In this document: one piece after another, positions 59,574 to 64,000 of the stretch
How positions within the stretch are numbered: the first letter of the stretch is position 1
Layout: the number at the start of each line of letters is the position of its first letter
Assembly (NCBI RefSeq): GCF_035083965.1
Contig: NC_089736.1
Location: 2,524,501-2,588,500 of the forward strand
Length of the DNA stretch: 64,000 bases
Direction of reading: 5' to 3'
Source of the DNA: Branchiostoma lanceolatum
Lineage: Eukaryota; Chordata; Leptocardii; Amphioxiformes; Branchiostomatidae
The notes under the pieces: generated by a model
Databases searched by the model: none
What the model saw: only the letters and a program-made list of their open reading frames with translations
Told to the model about the DNA's origin: nothing
Program-made: the position numbers and the translations under genes

Positions 59574-61996
59574 CTGAAATACAACACAAACATACATATC
59601 ATTGTATAATATCAATAAAACATTGTCACGCAAAATTGTCTGCCTGGAATGGAGTTTGAACTCAATTGTACAAAAGTTTTGTAAGGCCACATATATGCTT
59701 CACTTGCACGATCATGGTACAATCATCATGATACAAAGAAACAAGCCAGTCAGGGATGGCAGACTTCACCCCATTACCCATACTATTTAGCTCCAAAAAT
59801 AGCAGGACTGAGAATGGATGACAATACCTGCATTGCATATATTAGGAATTGCAAGAACTCACAAACACATGCAGACAAACAGGCATTGAGCCAAAAACAA
59901 TACTTCACTCCCTATGGGAAGTAACAAGTTTATGTATCAGCTATAACATAACATTTTTAATAGTCTAAAATATATACAAGCATAAAGACAGACTTACAAA
60001 CATGCATAGTACAATACCTGGATAACTTTAACGTTTCAGTACAAGCTGCCTCAGGTACAAGTTGTTCAGCACCCCAGTCTGTCAGCACAGCCCAGGACCA
60101 CAGCTCACCCCTAATACAGGATACAGAAGTGATGTAACACTAACACTAACCAATCCTAACAGACCAGATCAAAGCAACATTTCCCCTTGTCTGTCTCACC
60201 ATGACCTAATCTGTCACCACAGGGGACCAAACAAGTTCTCATTTCCTCATCTGCTTTTTGATAAATGGCCCTGTGTGTTTCATAGTTTACAACTCAGCTG
60301 TATACAGTATAGTATAACTATAACTTCTTAAAATCTCAAAGCAGATGTTAGGAGGCTAAATAGTTACGTTTTCCTGGCTGAGTGTATCTGCTACAAAACG
60401 CATATCTGTAACGTTATCTATATAGCCGGTATAACAACCAGCTTCACAGGTGTGGCACAACAGCTTGAAGATGAAAACTTGCTCATGCTACCATAGAGTG
60501 ACATTGATATGTTCAGGCATATGTGTAGCTCTCTACATGCTTTTGCAGTGCGTTCAAAATAGCAAGGTCTCTATTGGACAGACAAGCCTGACCCCCTCCC
60601 CCGAGAGGGCAGTAACCCTTGGGCTGGCAGCACAATTTAGTCAGGCTGCTCCCCTTACCTTCACCAAAGGACGAACTAGGGAAGCCAGGATACCAGGCTA
60701 ACAAATCTAACATGACCTTTAATCTCTAGCTAACCACAGGGGAAACCAAGGAAGGTTTTAATTTCCTGATCTCCTTTCACAGGATGACTCATCATCATGG
60801 GGACACAACCATCATGGAAACTTACCTAACCCCAGAGTGACCTACTGGTTAGAATGGAAATAGACCCTACGCTGTGCAGCTATCAAGGTAAAACCTTAGG
60901 GGTCGCTGAAACACAAGTTCAACACTAGTGCTCTTGTCAGGAGGTTTGTTTGTTCGTTTGTTTGTTTTATCTCCATTAGTGTCACATAAGTAAACATTCT
61001 TCTACCTGGACTCCACTTACATGATAATAAAATGAAATGTAAATGACAAATTAGAGGTAGAACATGGCAACGCCTCTTCTACTAATAAAACTGTTTTTTA
61101 CAGCATTTGTCTATGGATTGTCTGAAGAGGTGTTGACTTAACTGATTTCCGCAAGGCCAACCTATACAACACTTAGACAAGCTAACATGCAATAAACCAG
61201 GTAACGTTAACGTTAAATGATTAACCAAGATCTGTTATTAAAAGACCTGCTCCCAACAACATGTAAAAGTTACTCTATAGCAGGTTGCTATAATATTGGA
61301 TGGTACTGAAACTTTTACTGAGGCAAGATATTATTAAGCAACCATTACAACAACCATTACAACAACAACCATTACAACAACCATAATCACTTTTTACTGT
61401 CTCAACCGGCTACCTGATCATGAGGGCTTATATAGAACAGACCGTGAGGTGCAATATGCGTCGATTTTTTGGCTTCTCATATATTATGATAACTTGGTGG
61501 AAGCAATGAAAATCAAACCTCCTTGGTGGAAGGCAGTCATAAAACGTTACGATCCCTCATTTTCCACAACAACATCTGCTTAATTGGAGATTAGTCTGCG
61601 CGACGCCACAGAACCAAGATGGCCTCGGGTCGGGTTACATTACAACACTGATCGGCGTGTTTTTCGTCACGCGATGCCGTCAGGTGTGTTTACGTGTTTT
61701 TAGGTAACACGCCAGCCTGGCATACTCATACCAGGACAATAGAATTTGCAAGAAACAGAATTCTAGATCCAATCTTATCGTTAGAATAGCATCAAAAAGC
61801 AAGCGTTGTTGATTTAAATTTAGTTGCGAGCATACACAACAACGACAGGCTAGTAGTATAGGCTGCAAAATGCCTCCCTAGCTGACCACTTCTGTTTCAA
61901 TCGTACAAAAGCACATCATAAACGCATCAATCATTGCGATCATTTGCTGTGCATTTGTGTGGGTTCTTCGCAAACTAGTAAGACAAGCAAACTTAC
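59574..61996. other. probable SPFH 5' UTR intron, no gene recognised
   Basis: A good acceptor (GTTGTATTTCAG) 15 nt upstream of the SPFH ATG at 59,573/59,574 implies an upstream non-coding exon. A strong minus-strand donor (GAG^GTAAGTTT) ends at 61,997; another candidate lies near 60,828. The stretch has GTTT repeats near 60,949 and 'accattacaacaa' repeats near 61,340, but no coding support. Confidence 0.5.
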
Positions 61997-62100
61997 CTCT
62001 AAAAGTAGATGAAGATCTGAGTACCACAACGGGACGTCCCGCCCAACTTGTCACACAAGACGTAAGGTCAGAGGTCACCAGGGCGTGGGCGGTCAGTATC
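61997..62100 (-). promoter_or_regulatory. candidate first (non-coding) exon and promoter of the SPFH gene
   Basis: The exon would end at the strong donor GAG^GTAAGTTT at 61,997. Its upstream sequence includes GGGCGGGACGTCCCG, a GC-box-like palindrome containing a CRE-like GACGTC. The start site is unknown. This is inference from splice-site quality. Confidence 0.4.
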
Positions 62101-63780
62101 AATCTGTTCATGTATTTCCCAGGCTGTGGAATTCAATTCGTTCCCAATGGACCTCGTTACGTTACAAAAGGTCAATGGTGGCAAAACTAGTGATGAGGTG
62201 CTGGCGTTGAAAGCTAGCCATGTCTAAGGTCTGGATTGAGATGTTTGTTTTCTTTGTGACTTTTTCCAGACAGAAAAATCTCAAGGGACAGTCAGACACC
62301 AACCCACGCCCGGCTGTGAGATCTTTCAGATCCTAATCTTTTCAATGCTAAGCAGATTGGAGATACACATACTGGGTCCCGTGGAGTTACATGTTACAGG
62401 CGCCCTTGTGGCGTTTGAAACGGATCTTGTCAGTGGTGGTGTTTGGAAAAAAACATTTTGCACATTTTAGGTGGCTATTTTGAACCCCCATTTCCAGATG
62501 GATCGCGATAGGTGAAACTAACCCTACTTCATAGCTAGTAAGCACCTAGTCTTTGCTAGCTACATTGTCATTAGGCAGTCATGCGGGCATGTTTACATTC
62601 GTACAGGTGGTTGAAGGCCACGCCCACCGGCCCAAGGACCCCGACCGAAAAACAACAAAGTAACCCATATGGTTAAACGTTAAGTCTTTTACCAATTCTA
62701 AGGGAGCGGAAAACTTTTTCTCGCTGCTTGGGCAGATAAAATGTTCTTACATAACGTTATAAATATAAACGTATTAACATGTATATAAACTTATTCTTAT
62801 TATATAGACGTCAAGGACATATCTTGAATAATCATCATATTCCCTTCGGTAAGTAACAAATGATGTATGACGTTTCGCTGTTGCTATTCACACAATGACG
62901 AGTGCTAATAAGGAACGCTCAAAGCGCCCAGGGAAGGTCCCAAGTCCCAACAGACAATCATCGGAATGTTGTTCTATTTAGTAGGATCAGCCGTCCGGAG
63001 AACGTTTCAATGGAGGCTAACCGACGAAGGGGTGCGACTTTCCAGACGCTTTTCTTCCACAGTTCCCTATTTTAGCTATGGTTTTATGAGTCTTTATCAG
63101 TTTTCATTCAAAGTTGTGTTCTTTAATGCTTCGTTTCATTTTTTTTCTATCAATATTCGTATTTTTGTTGTTCTTTTCTTGCTCCGCCTTTTGAGATAAG
63201 AAAAATCTCCGCACGCACGTTGAACTGCAAACCCAGTTCTGGAATCTCTATTGCATTTTTCTCTTAGCTGATTATTAATAATCGTGGGAACTAACGTTAG
63301 TACTTGAAATGGACGGTGTAACGCGATAACGTTTACAGTAATACGTGGAGAACGGCCCTAGTTCGGTATTTAGTGTAACGTTGACGCTAAATGTATTTTT
63401 TTTTCTCTCAAGAATCCAGATGCACCTTACATCAAAGCAAGGAGGTTTGATTAAAATTTCTGGTTAGTTTTGAGCAAAGGGTGGGGTTGAAAAGTACCCC
63501 TCTCAGAGAGCATTGATGGGTGCGTCATCAGTTGCCATGGTGATCCGCCTGGGGGGCAGGGACAGACTGCATACAAACGTACCAAAATATTGTATTCACT
63601 TCTAAATTCACGCATTGGTATCGATGACATCCTGAATACTTTTTAAAAAAAAGTAAATGTATATTTTTTCAATGATATGCTAGTGTTGGTTTGAGTCTGT
63701 CACGGACTTTGATAATTTGAGGCTCATTTTAGGTGATGAACTCATCTTCAAGCTTGTTCCGTTTTGTTGCGTTCTTAAAT
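62100..63780. other. no gene recognised
   Basis: An open frame at 62,966-63,199 (77 codons) has no recognised domain, and no splice structure supports it. Confidence 0.4.
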
Positions 63781-63872
63781 TTGCGAGGGAGACGAAAGAA
63801 ACCGAGAGGGCGATCGTGTAGGTGTGTCCCAACTATGAACACGTCCTAGCAGCGTTTAGACGGGACTTTCTG
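63780..63872 (+). other. candidate 5' exon of a plus-strand gene leaving the window
   Basis: A strong donor TTTCTG^GTAAGTTT follows relatively CpG-rich sequence. The only ATG (63,835) opens a frame that stops after four codons, so this would be a 5' UTR exon. Its start cannot be set. Confidence 0.3.
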
Positions 63873-64000
63873 GTAAGTTTAAGGCCTGTTCGTTAGGATG
63901 GCCGGTAACTTGCTTAGCTTTAGACATATTCTTTGGAAAAAATGTAGCTTGTACGTCTATCAAAACACAAAAGATTCGATGTTTGTAACCGTGTGGCCAA

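Noticed and set aside
62966-63199. 77-codon plus-strand frame
   Set aside because: No recognised motif, low-complexity Phe/Leu-rich end, no splice or promoter evidence tied to it.

Overview
This is a window of an animal nuclear genome. The genes have short exons with GT-AG (once GC-AG) introns, and the rest is dense with MITEs, SINEs and 5'-truncated LINEs. A cephalochordate (Branchiostoma-like) origin is my inference from repeat style and gene content; the sequence does not prove it.

Layout. (1) 1-32.6 kb: a gene-poor, T-rich (+ strand) stretch with no convincing long coding sequence. It contains one possible terminal coding exon (1117-1152), several old diverged tandem duplications (3.7-5.0, 8.4-8.8, 19.4-20.4 and 30.8-31.7 kb), a 10-copy 43-bp minisatellite (23.05-23.48 kb), two TIR elements (12.7 and 27.6 kb) and a polyadenylation signal at 32,530. 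(2) 32.6-33.6 kb: a hAT-like element with a perfect 8-bp target duplication, carrying a second TTAA-flanked element nested inside. (3) 34.3-36.9 kb (+): a complete four-exon RRP7A gene (rRNA processing), with a near-intact copy of part of exon 2 and a decayed copy of exon 3. (4) 37.9-46.3 kb: two tandem minus-strand two-exon genes for pannexin/LRRC8-type four-pass large-pore channel subunits. The first has an in-frame 24-bp minisatellite that inserts about 166 residues. A small five-exon plus-strand gene of unknown function lies between them and is head-to-head with the first. (5) 46.5-50.2 kb: intergenic DNA with hairpin MITEs and a LINE relic. (6) 50.2-62 kb (-): a nine-exon SPFH/Band 7 (prohibitin-homology) membrane protein gene. 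It has a duplicated 75-bp exon that looks mutually exclusive and an array of partial copies of its penultimate exon. Its introns hold a SINE split by a Harbinger-like element that is itself split by an L1-type LINE, plus a second truncated LINE. (7) 62-64 kb: no recognised gene, with a candidate first exon of a plus-strand gene at the very end.

The genes do not form a pathway. The recurring theme is local tandem duplication of exon pieces (RRP7A, SPFH gene, channel pair). In two cases synonymous changes outnumber replacements, which suggests retained function.
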